Shown: positions 45,790 to 54,590 of the stretch, piece after piece
How the letters are laid out: each line of letters starts with the position of its first letter
How positions within the stretch are numbered: the stretch's first letter is position 1
NCBI RefSeq assembly: GCF_021602345.1
Contig: NZ_BQID01000012.1
Coordinates: 124,001-188,000, forward strand
Length of the DNA: 64,000 bases
Source of the DNA: Pseudomonas pharyngis
GTDB lineage: Bacteria; Pseudomonadota; Gammaproteobacteria; Pseudomonadales; Pseudomonadaceae
Reading direction: 5' to 3'
Made by a program: the position numbers and the translations under genes
The notes under the pieces: generated by a model
What the model was told of the DNA's origin: nothing
The model's input: the letters and a program-made list of their open reading frames with translations, nothing else
The model's database searches: none

Positions 45790-46263
45790 TTACCAGGTTG
45801 CGGCACTGGCCCTCGGCAGACTGAGCTTGCCGGTATCGACAAAGCGCATCGTGCCAAACAGCCCGCCCGCCAGTTTGCCGCGCAGCACATAGGGCAGGTT
45901 GTCGAGGGTTTGCGTCTGGCTCAGGCCGATGGTCTGGCGCAGCACCGAGAACGCGGAAATGCTCACCGGGACGCTGACAATAGTTTCGGAAAACCGTGGA
46001 ATCGAGCCGCTCTGATCGCTCACACCCGACGCCAGCGAGTGGCCGTTGACCTCCAGATCCAGCGCGATGCCGTTGTAGTCGATGGGCGTTTCGTTCGGGT
46101 TCTGCACGCGCAGCTTGATCGCGAAGCGCACTTCCAGGTCCTGGCTCGGCAGCGGTTCGAGGCCGACCACGTTGATGTTCACCGGGTCGCGGTTGGGGAA
46201 CAGCGCGCAGGCGCTGAGGGAGAGCAGAAGCAGGGACAGGATGATGGCTTGGAGGCGGCGCAT
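45790..46263 (-). CDS. LEA type 2 (WHy domain) lipoprotein
   Basis: A 157-residue lipoprotein: signal MRRLQAIILSLLLLSLSAC with lipobox LSAC (Cys19) and an immunoglobulin-like WHy/LEA-2 domain (LEVRFAIKLRVQNPNETPIDYNG, ALDLEVNGHSLASGVS). Such proteins are linked to desiccation and stress tolerance; attachment to the inner or outer membrane from the periplasmic side is expected. GAGAG precedes the ATG. It stands alone. Confidence 0.88.
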   Translation of the reverse strand: MRRLQAIILSLLLLSLSACALFPNRDPVNINVVGLEPLPSQDLEVRFAIKLRVQNPNETPIDYNGIALDLEVNGHSLASGVSDQSGSIPRFSETIVSVPVSISAFSVLRQTIGLSQTQTLDNLPYVLRGKLAGGLFGTMRFVDTGKLSLPRASAATW

Positions 46264-46279
46264 TGATGCTCTCTCATTG

Positions 46280-46316
46280 AAAAAGGGCTGAACCGTTGAC
46301 GGTATCAGCCCTTTTT
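46280..46316. terminator. Bidirectional terminator downstream of the NCS2 permease gene
   Basis: Stem aaaaagggctga/tcagcccttttt with inner acc/ggt; A and T runs on both flanks. It ends the leftward permease transcript before the lipoprotein gene. Confidence 0.85.
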
Positions 46317-46332
46317 GATGGAGCGGACAGGA

Positions 46333-47799
46333 TCAACGGTTCAACTGTGCGACAGCGGCGTTTGTTGCGGGTTCAGCTTTGGCCGGCAGGTCGGGGTTTT
46401 CCATGACCTGAAGGATAGAGGCTTCCGGATCGAAGTCATCTTCTTCCAGTTCGATGAATTCTTCCGGCAGGAAGATATTCAGCACGATGGCACACAGCGC
46501 GCCGACGGTGATCGGCGATTCGAAAATATTGCGCAGCGCCTGCGGCAGCTCGCGCAGCACTTCCGGCACGGCGGCGATGCCCAGGCCCATGCCGACGGAA
46601 ATCGCCACGATCAGCATGTTGCGCCGATGCAGGCCGGCCTCGGCGAGGATCTTGATTCCGGCCACCGCCACAGTGCCGAACATCACCAGCTCTGCGCCGC
46701 CGAGCACCGGTTTCGGCATCAGTTGCAGCACCGCACCGATCATCGGGAACAGTCCCAGCAGCACCAACAGCCCGGCAATGAAGAACGCCACGTAGCGGCT
46801 GGCCACACCAGTCAGCTGAATCACGCCGTTGTTCTGGGCGAAGGTCACCATCGGCATGCTGTTGAACACCGCCGCCATGGCCGAGTTGAGGCCGTCGGCG
46901 AGCAGGCCGGACTTGATCCGGCGGATGTACAGCGGGCCTTTGACCGGTTGTCGCGAGATCATCGAGTTGGCGGTCAGGTCACCGGCAGCCTCCAGCGGCG
47001 ACACCAGGAAAATCACCGCCACCGGCACGAACGCCACCCAATCAAAGTTGAAACCATACTTGAATGGCACCGGCACGCTGACCACCGGCACTTCGGGCAG
47101 ATTGGCGAAGTCCACGGTGCCCATCAGCCACGCCACCACGTAGCCGAGGGTCAGGCCGATGACGATTGCGCCCAACCGCAGGAACGGCACGTCGACCCGG
47201 TTCAACACCACGATGGTGCCCAGCACCAGCGCTGCCAGGAACACGTGACTGGCCGCGCCCAGATCCGCCGCGCCGAAGCCGCCGGCAATGTCGGTCATCG
47301 CCACTTTGATCAGCGACAGGCCCATCAGCGTGATGATGGTGCCGGTCACCACCGGGGTGATCAGCATGCGCAACTTGCCGATGAACTGGCTCAGCACCAC
47401 TTCGATGAACGCGGCAAAGAAGCACACGCCGAAGATCGTCGAGAGGATTTCATCGGTGCCGCCGCCCCGGGCCTTGACCATGAAACCGGCGCTGAGAATC
47501 ACGCTGATAAAGGAAAAACTGGTGCCTTGCAGGCACAACAGCCCCGAACCGACCGGGCCGAAGCGCTTGGCCTGAACGAAGGTGCCGAGGCCGGAAACGA
47601 ACAGCGCCATGCTGATGAGGTACGGAATTTCGCTTTGCAAGCCGAGGGCGCCGCCCATGATCAGGGTCGGGGTGATGATGCCGACGAAGCTGGCCAGCAC
47701 GTGTTGCAGAGCGGCAAACACCGTTGCGGTGAAGTGCGGACGGTCGTTGAGGCCGTAGATCAGATCGTTGTTGCGCGGGGCTTTTTCAGAGACGGTCAT
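46333..47799 (-). CDS. NCS2 nucleobase:cation symporter (xanthine/uracil permease)
   Basis: A 488-residue inner-membrane transporter with about 14 hydrophobic segments. Family marks include the QHVLASFVGIITPTLIMGGAL region near residue 32, LCLQGTSFSF near 88, and NSMPMVTFAQNNGVIQLTGVASR with the conserved Gln/Asn motif near residue 315. NCS2 members import xanthine, uric acid or uracil with protons; the QN(N)GVI form resembles the purine-type (XanP/UacT) branch, but the substrate is not certain. It follows the LysR gene in the same direction by 99 bases. Confidence 0.9.
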   Translation of the reverse strand: MTVSEKAPRNNDLIYGLNDRPHFTATVFAALQHVLASFVGIITPTLIMGGALGLQSEIPYLISMALFVSGLGTFVQAKRFGPVGSGLLCLQGTSFSFISVILSAGFMVKARGGGTDEILSTIFGVCFFAAFIEVVLSQFIGKLRMLITPVVTGTIITLMGLSLIKVAMTDIAGGFGAADLGAASHVFLAALVLGTIVVLNRVDVPFLRLGAIVIGLTLGYVVAWLMGTVDFANLPEVPVVSVPVPFKYGFNFDWVAFVPVAVIFLVSPLEAAGDLTANSMISRQPVKGPLYIRRIKSGLLADGLNSAMAAVFNSMPMVTFAQNNGVIQLTGVASRYVAFFIAGLLVLLGLFPMIGAVLQLMPKPVLGGAELVMFGTVAVAGIKILAEAGLHRRNMLIVAISVGMGLGIAAVPEVLRELPQALRNIFESPITVGALCAIVLNIFLPEEFIELEEDDFDPEASILQVMENPDLPAKAEPATNAAVAQLNR

Positions 47800-47898
47800 G
47801 GTGGTTTGCGTGCCGCAATGCGGGGCCGGGTCGGAAAATGGGTGCGCAGGATGCCGTAAGCGGGAGACGAGGGCAACGCATTAAAACTGCCCAAAAGG

Positions 47899-48798
47899 TC
47901 AGGTTCGACCAAAGGCTGACAGCAGGTCTTCTTCAAAAGCCTTCTGCGCATCGCCGGGCACTTGCGCCCGATGGCGGGCCAGATGGAACGCCACGTCAAA
48001 GCTCAACTCGCCTTCGCGCACTGGCCGCAACAGGCCCTTGTCCTGCCATTGGCGGGCGTAATGGTTGGGCAGATAACCGACGTGTTTGCCGGACAGAATG
48101 AAGGCGAGGGTGCCTTCGACCTGTTCCGAGCGTGCCGAGCAGACCTTGCCCTGAAATGGCTCGTCACTGCGCAAAAACCGATACGGGTGATCGACCCGGT
48201 CGCAGGCCTGCAACGCCGCGTCATCAGGGGCCTCGTCGGTAAACAGCGGATGGCCGGGCGCGCAATACAGATGCTGGGTTTCGCTGAACAGTTCGCGGTA
48301 GTCGAACGCGCTCTGTACCTGGGAGAAGTAACCGATGGCCAGGTCCAGCCGCTGTTGCAGCAGCAGGCGCTCCATTTCGCCGGGCATGGCGCTGATCAAC
48401 TCGATGCGCACCGATTCGTCCCGCTCGCGAAACCGGCGGATCGCATCCGCCACCCGTTGCAGCACCGTTTGATCGACCGCTTCCGACAGGCCCAGGCGCA
48501 CTTCACCAATCAAGCGCCCGGCGACGCCGTTGGATTGATGGCGGAAGGTTTCGATCGAATCGAACAGCGCCCGCGCCGCAATCAACAGTTGCTCGCCCTT
48601 GGGCGTCAGGCTGAAACCGCCCTTGCCCCGGTTGCACACCCGATAGCCGAGACGCGTCTCAAGCTTGGCCATTTGCTGGCTGATGCTCGACTGGCTCAGC
48701 CCCAGTTCACCCTGGGCTGCGCTGAAACCATTGGATTCGACCACGCCGAGAAACAGCCGCAGAAGCTGAAGATCGACATCGTGGAGCTGACCGAGCAT
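47899..48798 (-). CDS. LysR-family transcriptional regulator
   Basis: A 299-residue regulator with N-terminal winged helix (LHDVDLQLLRLFLGVVESNG, GLSQSSISQQMAKLETRLGYRVC) and a LysR effector-binding domain. The start is the ATG at 48798 after AGGAGC; the long upstream extension of the frame overlaps the divergent gene and is not used. It diverges from the binding protein/agmatinase pair 99 bases away, which it probably controls, perhaps in response to a polyamine or guanidino compound. Confidence 0.92.
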   Translation of the reverse strand: MLGQLHDVDLQLLRLFLGVVESNGFSAAQGELGLSQSSISQQMAKLETRLGYRVCNRGKGGFSLTPKGEQLLIAARALFDSIETFRHQSNGVAGRLIGEVRLGLSEAVDQTVLQRVADAIRRFRERDESVRIELISAMPGEMERLLLQQRLDLAIGYFSQVQSAFDYRELFSETQHLYCAPGHPLFTDEAPDDAALQACDRVDHPYRFLRSDEPFQGKVCSARSEQVEGTLAFILSGKHVGYLPNHYARQWQDKGLLRPVREGELSFDVAFHLARHRAQVPGDAQKAFEEDLLSAFGRT

Positions 48799-48897
48799 CA
48801 CATTGCTCCTGGATAAAGTCAGGTTAACAAACTTGATATTTTTCGAATGTATCCGACGGCGCATCCTGCCACCACTTCCTTCGGTCAGGTGTTCGTC

Positions 48898-49989
48898 ATG
48901 GCTCCCGTCTTCAAGCTGTGTTTGCCCGCTTTGTTGCTTACCGTCTCCATCGCCGCCCAGGCCGAAGAGAAGACGCTCAATCTCTACAGCTGGGCCGATT
49001 ACGTGGCGCCGGAAACCTTGCAGCGCTTCGAAAAGGAAACCGGCATTCACGTGCGCTACGACACCTTCGATACCTCAGAGGTGTTGGAAACCAAATTGCT
49101 CACCGGTGGCAGCGGTTATGACGTGGTGGTGCCTTCGTCCAGCGTGCTGGCCCGTGGGTTGGCCGCCGGCGCATTGAAGGAAATCCCTCGCGACGGGCTC
49201 AAGGGCTACGCCAATCTCGATCCGGATCTGCTGGAAAAACTGGCGGCGGTCGATCCCGGTAACCGTTACGGCGTGCCTTACACCTGGGGCACGCTCGGCC
49301 TGGGCATGAACGTCGAAGCCGTGAAGCAGCGGCTGCCCGACGTGCCGCTCAACAGCCTCGATCTGCTGTTCAAGCCCGAATACGCCAGCAAGCTCAAGGA
49401 TTGCGGGATCGCGATTCTCGATTCGCCACAGGAAGTGATCGGCCTGGCGCTGCACTATCTCGGGAAAGATCCCTACAGCACCGACAAGAAAGATCTGGCC
49501 GCCGCCGAAGCCTTGTTACAGCAGTTGCAGCCCTCGGTGCTGTACGTCGCCACCGGTCGGCAGATCAATGATCTGGCCAATGGCAGCGTCTGCCTGGCGC
49601 TGACCTACAACGGTGACGCGAGTATGGCCGCCGATCAGGCGCGCAAGGCCAACAAGCCGTTCGAAGTCGCTTACCGGATTCCCAAGGAAGGTACGCTGGT
49701 GTGGCAGGACAACCTCGCCATCCCGAAAGACGCGCCGCACCCCGAGGCTGCACGCACCTTCATCGAGTTCATGTTGCGCCCCGAATCCGTGGCGGCGCTG
49801 ACCAATACGCTGTTCTTCGCCACCGCCAACCAGGCCGCCACGCCGCTGGTGGATGAGGCGGTGCGCAACGATCCGGACATTTTCCCAAAACCCGAAGTGC
49901 GCGAGCGGCTGTACGCCGACCACAGCATGAGCCTCAAGGACATGCGCCAGCGCACACGCCTGTGGACCACTTTCCGTAGCCGCCAATAG
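48898..49989 (+). CDS. Polyamine-type ABC transporter substrate-binding protein (PotF-like)
   Basis: A 363-residue periplasmic binding protein. A Sec signal (APVFKLCLPALLLTVSIAAQA) precedes the polyamine-binding pattern: LNLYSWADYVAPETL, YDVVVPSSSVLARG, YGVPYTWGTLGLGMNVEAV and LVWQDNLAIPKDAPH. The ATG at 48898 follows AGGTG. No permease or ATPase gene is beside it, so it must use a transporter encoded elsewhere or act as a sensor. It is cotranscribed with the agmatinase family gene 26 bases downstream, supporting a polyamine, agmatine or guanidino acid ligand. Confidence 0.9.
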   Translation: MAPVFKLCLPALLLTVSIAAQAEEKTLNLYSWADYVAPETLQRFEKETGIHVRYDTFDTSEVLETKLLTGGSGYDVVVPSSSVLARGLAAGALKEIPRDGLKGYANLDPDLLEKLAAVDPGNRYGVPYTWGTLGLGMNVEAVKQRLPDVPLNSLDLLFKPEYASKLKDCGIAILDSPQEVIGLALHYLGKDPYSTDKKDLAAAEALLQQLQPSVLYVATGRQINDLANGSVCLALTYNGDASMAADQARKANKPFEVAYRIPKEGTLVWQDNLAIPKDAPHPEAARTFIEFMLRPESVAALTNTLFFATANQAATPLVDEAVRNDPDIFPKPEVRERLYADHSMSLKDMRQRTRLWTTFRSRQ

Positions 49990-50015
49990 CCTTTCATAAC
50001 AACAGGAGCACACCG

Positions 50016-50975
50016 ATGGACGTGCCAGTGCAAAACGATCAGGCCCTGACCCGTGACAGCCTTTACGGCACTGCTGCCGAAAGCACTTACGCCGGGATCA
50101 CCAGTTTCATGCGCCGACGCTACAGCCGCGACCTGCGCGGCGTGGACGTGGCGGTCAGCGGTGTGCCGTTCGACACCGCCACCAGCAACCGTCCTGGCGC
50201 TCGTTTCGGGCCGCGCGGGATTCGCGCAGCGTCCACCGGGATTGCCTGGGAACGGCACTGGCCATGGACGTTCGACCCGTTCGATCATCTGGCGGTGATC
50301 GATTACGGCGATTGCGACTTCGATTACGGCTCGCCGCACACCATCCCGGAAAGCATCGAAGCCCACGCCGAGCACATCCTCAGCTCCGGCAGCGCCATGC
50401 TCACCTTCGGCGGCGATCATTTCATCAGCTATCCGCTGCTCAAGGCCCATGCGCGCAAGCACGGCACGTTGTCGCTGATCCACTTCGATGCCCACAGCGA
50501 CACCTGGCCGGACGAGGGCGGCAAACGGGTCGATCACGGCACCATGTTCTGGCACGCAGCGCGGGAAGGGTTGGTGGATCCGGCGCGTTCGGTGCAGATC
50601 GGTTTGCGCACCACCAACGACGATCATCAGGGCTTTCAGGTGCTCGATGCGCGGCAGGTGCATCGCCTTGGTTGCGAAGCCATTGTCGAAGCGATCCGCG
50701 CGCGGGTCGGCGATCACCCGGTGTACCTGACGTTCGACATCGATTGTCTGGATCCGGCCTTTGCGCCGGGCACCGGTACGCCGGTGTGCGGCGGCCTGAG
50801 CACAGTGCAGGCGCTGGAGATCCTTGGCGGCCTGCGCGGGATCAATCTGGTGGGCATGGACGTGGTGGAAGTGGCGCCGGCCTATGACCATGCGGATGTG
50901 ACGTCGCTGGCGGCGGCAACCCTGGCCATGGAGATGCTTTGCCTGTACGCGGCCAGGCACAAAGTCGACGCGTGA
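50016..50975 (+). CDS. Agmatinase/guanidinobutyrase family ureohydrolase
   Basis: A 319-residue dimanganese ureohydrolase that removes urea from a guanidino compound, such as agmatine (giving putrescine) or 4-guanidinobutyrate. Metal-binding motifs are present: FGGDHFISYP, HFDAHSDTWPD and FDIDCLDPAFAPGTGTP. Which of the SpeB/GbuA/GpuA types it is cannot be fixed from these motifs; length is the same for all. It follows the PotF-like gene and precedes the YafY regulator gene. Upstream ATAACAACAGGAG near the start resembles a Crc/Hfq-type CA motif but lacks one base of the consensus. Confidence 0.92.
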   Translation: MDVPVQNDQALTRDSLYGTAAESTYAGITSFMRRRYSRDLRGVDVAVSGVPFDTATSNRPGARFGPRGIRAASTGIAWERHWPWTFDPFDHLAVIDYGDCDFDYGSPHTIPESIEAHAEHILSSGSAMLTFGGDHFISYPLLKAHARKHGTLSLIHFDAHSDTWPDEGGKRVDHGTMFWHAAREGLVDPARSVQIGLRTTNDDHQGFQVLDARQVHRLGCEAIVEAIRARVGDHPVYLTFDIDCLDPAFAPGTGTPVCGGLSTVQALEILGGLRGINLVGMDVVEVAPAYDHADVTSLAAATLAMEMLCLYAARHKVDA

Positions 50976-50983
50976 TCCCCTCC

Positions 50984-51024
50984 GAGCCTGGTGAAAGCTC
51001 CTGACAATTTCTGACACCAGGCTC
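50984..51024. promoter_or_regulatory. Inverted repeat and TGACA pair before the YafY regulator gene
   Basis: Arms gagcctggtg and caccaggctc (10 bases each) enclose CTCCTGACA and a second TGACA ten bases on (51002-51006 and 51012-51016). The same 9-mer CTCCTGACA and the 10-base spaced TGACA/TGACG pair recur at 51764-51782 before the SnoaL-like gene. This suggests an operator for the WYL regulator, which may regulate itself and its neighbour. Confidence 0.45.
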
Positions 51025-51063
51025 TGCTAAGCTCCGGCAAATTTCTGCCCAGAGCCTCACACC

Positions 51064-51780
51064 GTGTCGCGAACCACTCGACTGTTGACCCTGCTGCAAG
51101 TGCTGCGTGGCAAGAAGCGCCCGGTCACCGCCGCGACGCTGGCCTCCGAGCTGGAAATCTCCGAACGCACCCTCTATCGCGATATCGCCGAACTGACCGC
51201 CCTCGGCGCGCCGATCCATGGCGAGGCGGGCATCGGGTATGTGCTGCGCAGCGGTCTGTTTCTGCCGCCGCTGATGCTCAACGCCGACGAGACCGAAGCC
51301 ATCGTGCTGGGCCTGCGTTATGTCGATCAGCGCGGCGACGAAGTGCTGAGCAAGGCTGCGGCGGATGCACTGGCGAAAATCGCTGCGGTGCTGGACCCGC
51401 AGGCCCAGGAAGCGCTGCGCAATCCGACCGTCATGCCCGGGCCGCCGGGTTACGGTTTTCCGCAAAACGCCGTGCCGTTGAACGTGTTCCGCCACGCCAT
51501 CCGCGATCAGGCCAAGCTGCACATCGATTATGCCGATGCGCAGCAGGTGCAAAGCCAGCGGTTGATCTGGCCGCTGGCGCTGGGTTTTCTCAACGAGGTG
51601 CGGATCATCGTCGCGTGGTGTGAATTGCGCGGTGCCTATCGCACGTTTCGCACCGACCGGATTGCCGCCGCCAGCCTGCACGGTGAGCGCTATCCGGGGC
51701 GCCGCAGCGACCTGTTGCGCACCTGGCAGCGGCTGATGCAACTGGACGAAAACGGCCGTTTCACTCCTGACAGGAATTGA
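51064..51780 (+). CDS. YafY-family (DeoR-type HTH + WYL) transcriptional regulator
   Basis: A 238-residue regulator starting at a GTG. The N-terminal HTH (RTTRLLTLLQVLRGKKRPVT, LEISERTLYRDIAELTALG) and the C-terminal WYL ligand domain (LHIDYADAQQ, RLIWPLALGF) are clear. YafY regulators often control an adjacent small enzyme gene. The SnoaL-like gene starts 51 bases after it; the gap contains a TGACA/TGACG pair like the one before this gene. Confidence 0.92.
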   Translation: MSRTTRLLTLLQVLRGKKRPVTAATLASELEISERTLYRDIAELTALGAPIHGEAGIGYVLRSGLFLPPLMLNADETEAIVLGLRYVDQRGDEVLSKAAADALAKIAAVLDPQAQEALRNPTVMPGPPGYGFPQNAVPLNVFRHAIRDQAKLHIDYADAQQVQSQRLIWPLALGFLNEVRIIVAWCELRGAYRTFRTDRIAAASLHGERYPGRRSDLLRTWQRLMQLDENGRFTPDRN

Positions 51781-51782
51781 CG
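51764..51782. promoter_or_regulatory. Second CTCCTGACA site before the SnoaL-like gene
   Basis: CTCCTGACA at 51764-51772 followed by TGACG at 51778-51782, ten bases apart, overlapping the YafY stop. It repeats the architecture seen at 50998-51016. Confidence 0.45.
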
Positions 51783-51831
51783 CAGGGCTGTTCTAGGATG
51801 GCGACAGAACCCGAAAAAAGGAGCTGCACTC

Positions 51832-52173
51832 ATGTTCCATCCCACCTCGATACTCGCCCCGGCCATCGTTGAGTACATTAATGCTGCCAATGCTCGCGAT
51901 ACCTCCCGGGTCGGCAGTTTTTTTGCCGAGGATGCCCATGTGTTCGATGAGGGCCATCATCAGGTCGGCCCGCAGGCCATCGCCAATTGGATGCAGGACA
52001 CCGCCCAGCGCTATCAGCCACGGGTCGAAGTGCTCGGCGTCCAGCAGCGCACCGGCAAAGTACTGGTGCAAGGGCTGATCTCCGGAACGTTTCCCGGCAG
52101 CCCGCTGGAGCTGCGCTACACGTTCCGCCTCAACGAACAGGGCAAAATCGCTCGGCTGGATATTTCCTTGTAG
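51832..52173 (+). CDS. SnoaL-like (NTF2 fold) protein
   Basis: A 113-residue protein of the NTF2/SnoaL fold: IVEYINAANARDTSRVGSFF, FAEDAHVFDEGHHQVGPQAIANW and a GLISGTFPGSPLELRYTFRL strand block. Members bind small molecules or act as isomerases or hydrolases; no catalytic Asp-His pair can be assigned with confidence. AAAGGAGC precedes the ATG. It is the likely target of the YafY regulator upstream. Confidence 0.85.
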   Translation: MFHPTSILAPAIVEYINAANARDTSRVGSFFAEDAHVFDEGHHQVGPQAIANWMQDTAQRYQPRVEVLGVQQRTGKVLVQGLISGTFPGSPLELRYTFRLNEQGKIARLDISL

Positions 52174-52195
52174 CCGTCGTGGCATACTGCCGCGC

Positions 52196-53314
52196 ATGAC
52201 TTTCGACTCCCCCCTGAGCGCCTGGCAATATGCCGTCGACCACAAGGGCTTCATCCAGGATGAAGCCCAGGAACACGCGGTCTGGGCCTTGCAAAAATGC
52301 CATGAAGCCTTGCACGCCGGTGCCCGTTCAGTTACCGGCGTTTACCTGTGGGGCCCGGTCGGGCGCGGCAAGACCTGGCTGATGGACCAGTTTCATCAGA
52401 GCCTGCGGGTGCCGGCGCGGCGGCAACACTTTCATCACTTCATGGGCTGGGTGCACCAACGCTCCTTTCAGTTGACCGGGATCGCCGATCCATTGCGGGC
52501 CCTGGCCTGTGAGCTGGCGGCCGAGGTGCGAGTGCTGTGTTTCGACGAACTGTTCGTCAATGACATCGGTGACGCGATCATTCTCGGGCGACTGTTTCAG
52601 GTGATGTTCGACGAGGGCGTGGTGGTGGTCTGCACTTCCAACCTGCCACCGGATCAGCTGTATGCCGACGGCTTCAACCGCGACCGCTTCCTGCCGGCGA
52701 TCACCGCGATCAAACAGCACATGCAAGTGGTCGCGGTAAACGGCGCCGAAGATCATCGATTGCATCCCGGCGCCATCGAGCAGCGCTACTGGGTCACTCA
52801 GCCGGGGCAGGGTAGCGCGCTAAGCCAGGTGTTCGACGCCTTGGCGGCCGGGCAAACCGTCAGTGGCGAACCGGTGCCGGTCGGTTACCGTGCCCTGAAC
52901 GTGGTGCAGGCCAGCGATTCGGTGCTGTGGTGCCGTTACGCCGACCTGTGCGAGCAACCGTTCGCCGCCATGGATTTCATCGCGCTGTGCGACACCTACC
53001 GGGCTATCCTGTTGAGCGAGGTGCCGAACCTAAGCGCGAAAAAACGCGAAGGGCGGATCGCCCGTGGCACCGAGGATGGCGCGGAGCGGGTGGTGGCCGG
53101 CGATCGCGAATTGCCGCAGTTGTCGGTGCACGACGACGGCGTGCGCCGCTTCATCGCGCTGGTCGACGAGTGCTACGACCGCAAGGTGCCGCTGTTCATC
53201 GAGGCTGAAGTGCCGATGGACGCGCTGTATACCGAGGGCTATCTGGAATTCCCGTTCCGCCGGACCCTCAGCCGCTTGCAGGAGATGCAGCTGCAACGCT
53301 TCGCCGAGACCTGA
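52196..53314 (+). CDS. ZapE/AFG1-like ATPase
   Basis: A 372-residue P-loop ATPase of the ZapE (YhcM/AFG1) family. Walker A is WGPVGRGKTWLMD near residues 53-65 and Walker B is VLCFDELFVND near 114-124; TSNLPPDQLY, with the sensor-like Asn, follows. ZapE regulates Z-ring function under stress in E. coli. Pseudomonads also carry a zapE in another context, so this may be a second copy. It starts 23 bases after the SnoaL-like gene and is followed by the DinB gene. Confidence 0.88.
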   Translation: MTFDSPLSAWQYAVDHKGFIQDEAQEHAVWALQKCHEALHAGARSVTGVYLWGPVGRGKTWLMDQFHQSLRVPARRQHFHHFMGWVHQRSFQLTGIADPLRALACELAAEVRVLCFDELFVNDIGDAIILGRLFQVMFDEGVVVVCTSNLPPDQLYADGFNRDRFLPAITAIKQHMQVVAVNGAEDHRLHPGAIEQRYWVTQPGQGSALSQVFDALAAGQTVSGEPVPVGYRALNVVQASDSVLWCRYADLCEQPFAAMDFIALCDTYRAILLSEVPNLSAKKREGRIARGTEDGAERVVAGDRELPQLSVHDDGVRRFIALVDECYDRKVPLFIEAEVPMDALYTEGYLEFPFRRTLSRLQEMQLQRFAET

Positions 53315-53330
53315 AACACGGAGGCGCCAC

Positions 53331-53912
53331 ATGACTCAGCCCCTGTCCCACCATTTGCTGACCATGGCTTATCAGAATGCCTGGGCCAACCATCGACTGG
53401 CCAACGCCTGGAGCCAGCTCGACGACACGGAGCTGGCAGCGCCACGGGCCAGTTTCTTCCCGAGCATCCGCCTGACCCTCAACCATATCCTCACCTGCGA
53501 CTGGTTCTACGTCGACGCGCTGGAGCGGGAGTTGCGCGGTGACGAACCGCATCCCGATTGCTACGTGTTCTTCAACGCTGACGAACCCTTCACCGAGTCA
53601 CAGGCCTTGCGCCGGGAACAGGCCCATGTCGACCGCAGGCTGATCGCCTACTGCGAGCAACTGCGCGATGCCGATCTGGGGCGCATTGTCACCATCGCCC
53701 GCGACACGCCACAGCACGACAGCCGTCTGCGGATGATCTCGCACCTGTTCGAACATCAGATCCACCATCGCGGCCAGGTTCACGCCATGCTCAGCGGCAC
53801 CTCGGTAAAACCGCCGCAACTGGACGAGTTTTTCTGTGCCGGCGAATCCGGTTTGCGAGCCGAGGATTTTGCCGAGCTGGGCTGGACCGAAGAACTCATC
53901 TGGGGCCACTGA
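53331..53912 (+). CDS. DinB-family protein
   Basis: A 193-residue four-helix-bundle protein of the DinB/YfiT-like metal-dependent family. The likely metal-binding histidines are in LTLNHILTCDWFY near residue 48 and HQIHHRGQVHAML near 142-150. Members are often thiol-dependent transferases or hydrolases. GGAGGC precedes the ATG at 53331. It is 16 bases downstream of the ZapE-like gene and probably cotranscribed. The substrate is unknown. Confidence 0.85.
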   Translation: MTQPLSHHLLTMAYQNAWANHRLANAWSQLDDTELAAPRASFFPSIRLTLNHILTCDWFYVDALERELRGDEPHPDCYVFFNADEPFTESQALRREQAHVDRRLIAYCEQLRDADLGRIVTIARDTPQHDSRLRMISHLFEHQIHHRGQVHAMLSGTSVKPPQLDEFFCAGESGLRAEDFAELGWTEELIWGH

Positions 53913-54010
53913 AAACGTCGGGTTGTCGCCGGGACCTGCCTCGCGCTAAGGTCGCCGAGCCTATCAGTGCGTATCAAACGCGCCGGGGCCCCGTGCGATC
54001 GAGGAAGGAA

Positions 54011-54508
54011 ATGGATTCCGCAGAAATTCTTGTGCTTCAAGCCAGTTACACCAATCCGGTGCATGCCGAAGCCATCGGTGTCGTACTCAATCATTACGCC
54101 GAGGACCCGATGGGCGGCGGCCATCCGATTGCCCCTGAACTGTTGCAGCAACTGCCCGCCGAACTGGCCAAACGGCCCCACGCGTTCAGCGTCCTGGCCT
54201 TTGTCGGTGGCGAGCCGGCGGGGCTGGTGAACTGCTTTGAAGGGTTTTCCACGTTTGCCTGCAAACCGCTGGTCAATGTGCACGACGTGTCAGTGGTGAC
54301 GAAGTTTCGCGGTCTGGGGCTGAGTCAGAAAATGCTGCGCAAGGTCGAGGACATCGCCCGTCAGCGCGGGTGCTGCAAAATCACCCTGGAAGTGCTTGAA
54401 GGTAACGCCGTGGCGCAAAATTCCTACACCAAATTCGGCTTTGCGCCGGGCATGTTCGACCCCAGTCACGGGCGCATGCTGTTCTGGATCAAGGATTTGC
54501 AGGCGTAA
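54011..54508 (+). CDS. GNAT-family acetyltransferase
   Basis: A 165-residue acetyltransferase with the GNAT acetyl-CoA loop VTKFRGLGLSQKML near residue 100 and the NSYTKFGFAP end. LVNVHDVSVV precedes it. The ATG at 54011 follows GAGGAAGG; the frame extends six codons upstream to a GTG. A hairpin and the stop of the gene lie in an A-rich stretch. The acceptor is unknown. Confidence 0.85.
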   Translation: MDSAEILVLQASYTNPVHAEAIGVVLNHYAEDPMGGGHPIAPELLQQLPAELAKRPHAFSVLAFVGGEPAGLVNCFEGFSTFACKPLVNVHDVSVVTKFRGLGLSQKMLRKVEDIARQRGCCKITLEVLEGNAVAQNSYTKFGFAPGMFDPSHGRMLFWIKDLQA

Positions 54509-54532
54509 AAAAAGGCGCCCGGAAAGGGCGCC
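54507..54532 (-). terminator. Rho-independent terminator of the small secreted protein gene
   Basis: Stem ggcgccc/gggcgcc with loop ggaaa, preceded by a run of A on the plus strand, which is the T-run on the minus strand; the stop of the GNAT gene overlaps it. Confidence 0.75.
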
Positions 54533-54590
54533 CAACTGTCATCTGCGAAGCCAGAGCGAGCCATCGCAGGTCCATCGGTAAAGCGTTCGC

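Noticed and set aside
46315-47859. 514-codon ORF rich in His, Gln and Asp opposite the NCS2 permease
   Set aside because: It is the antisense of a membrane protein; the extreme composition and lack of motifs show it is a shadow.
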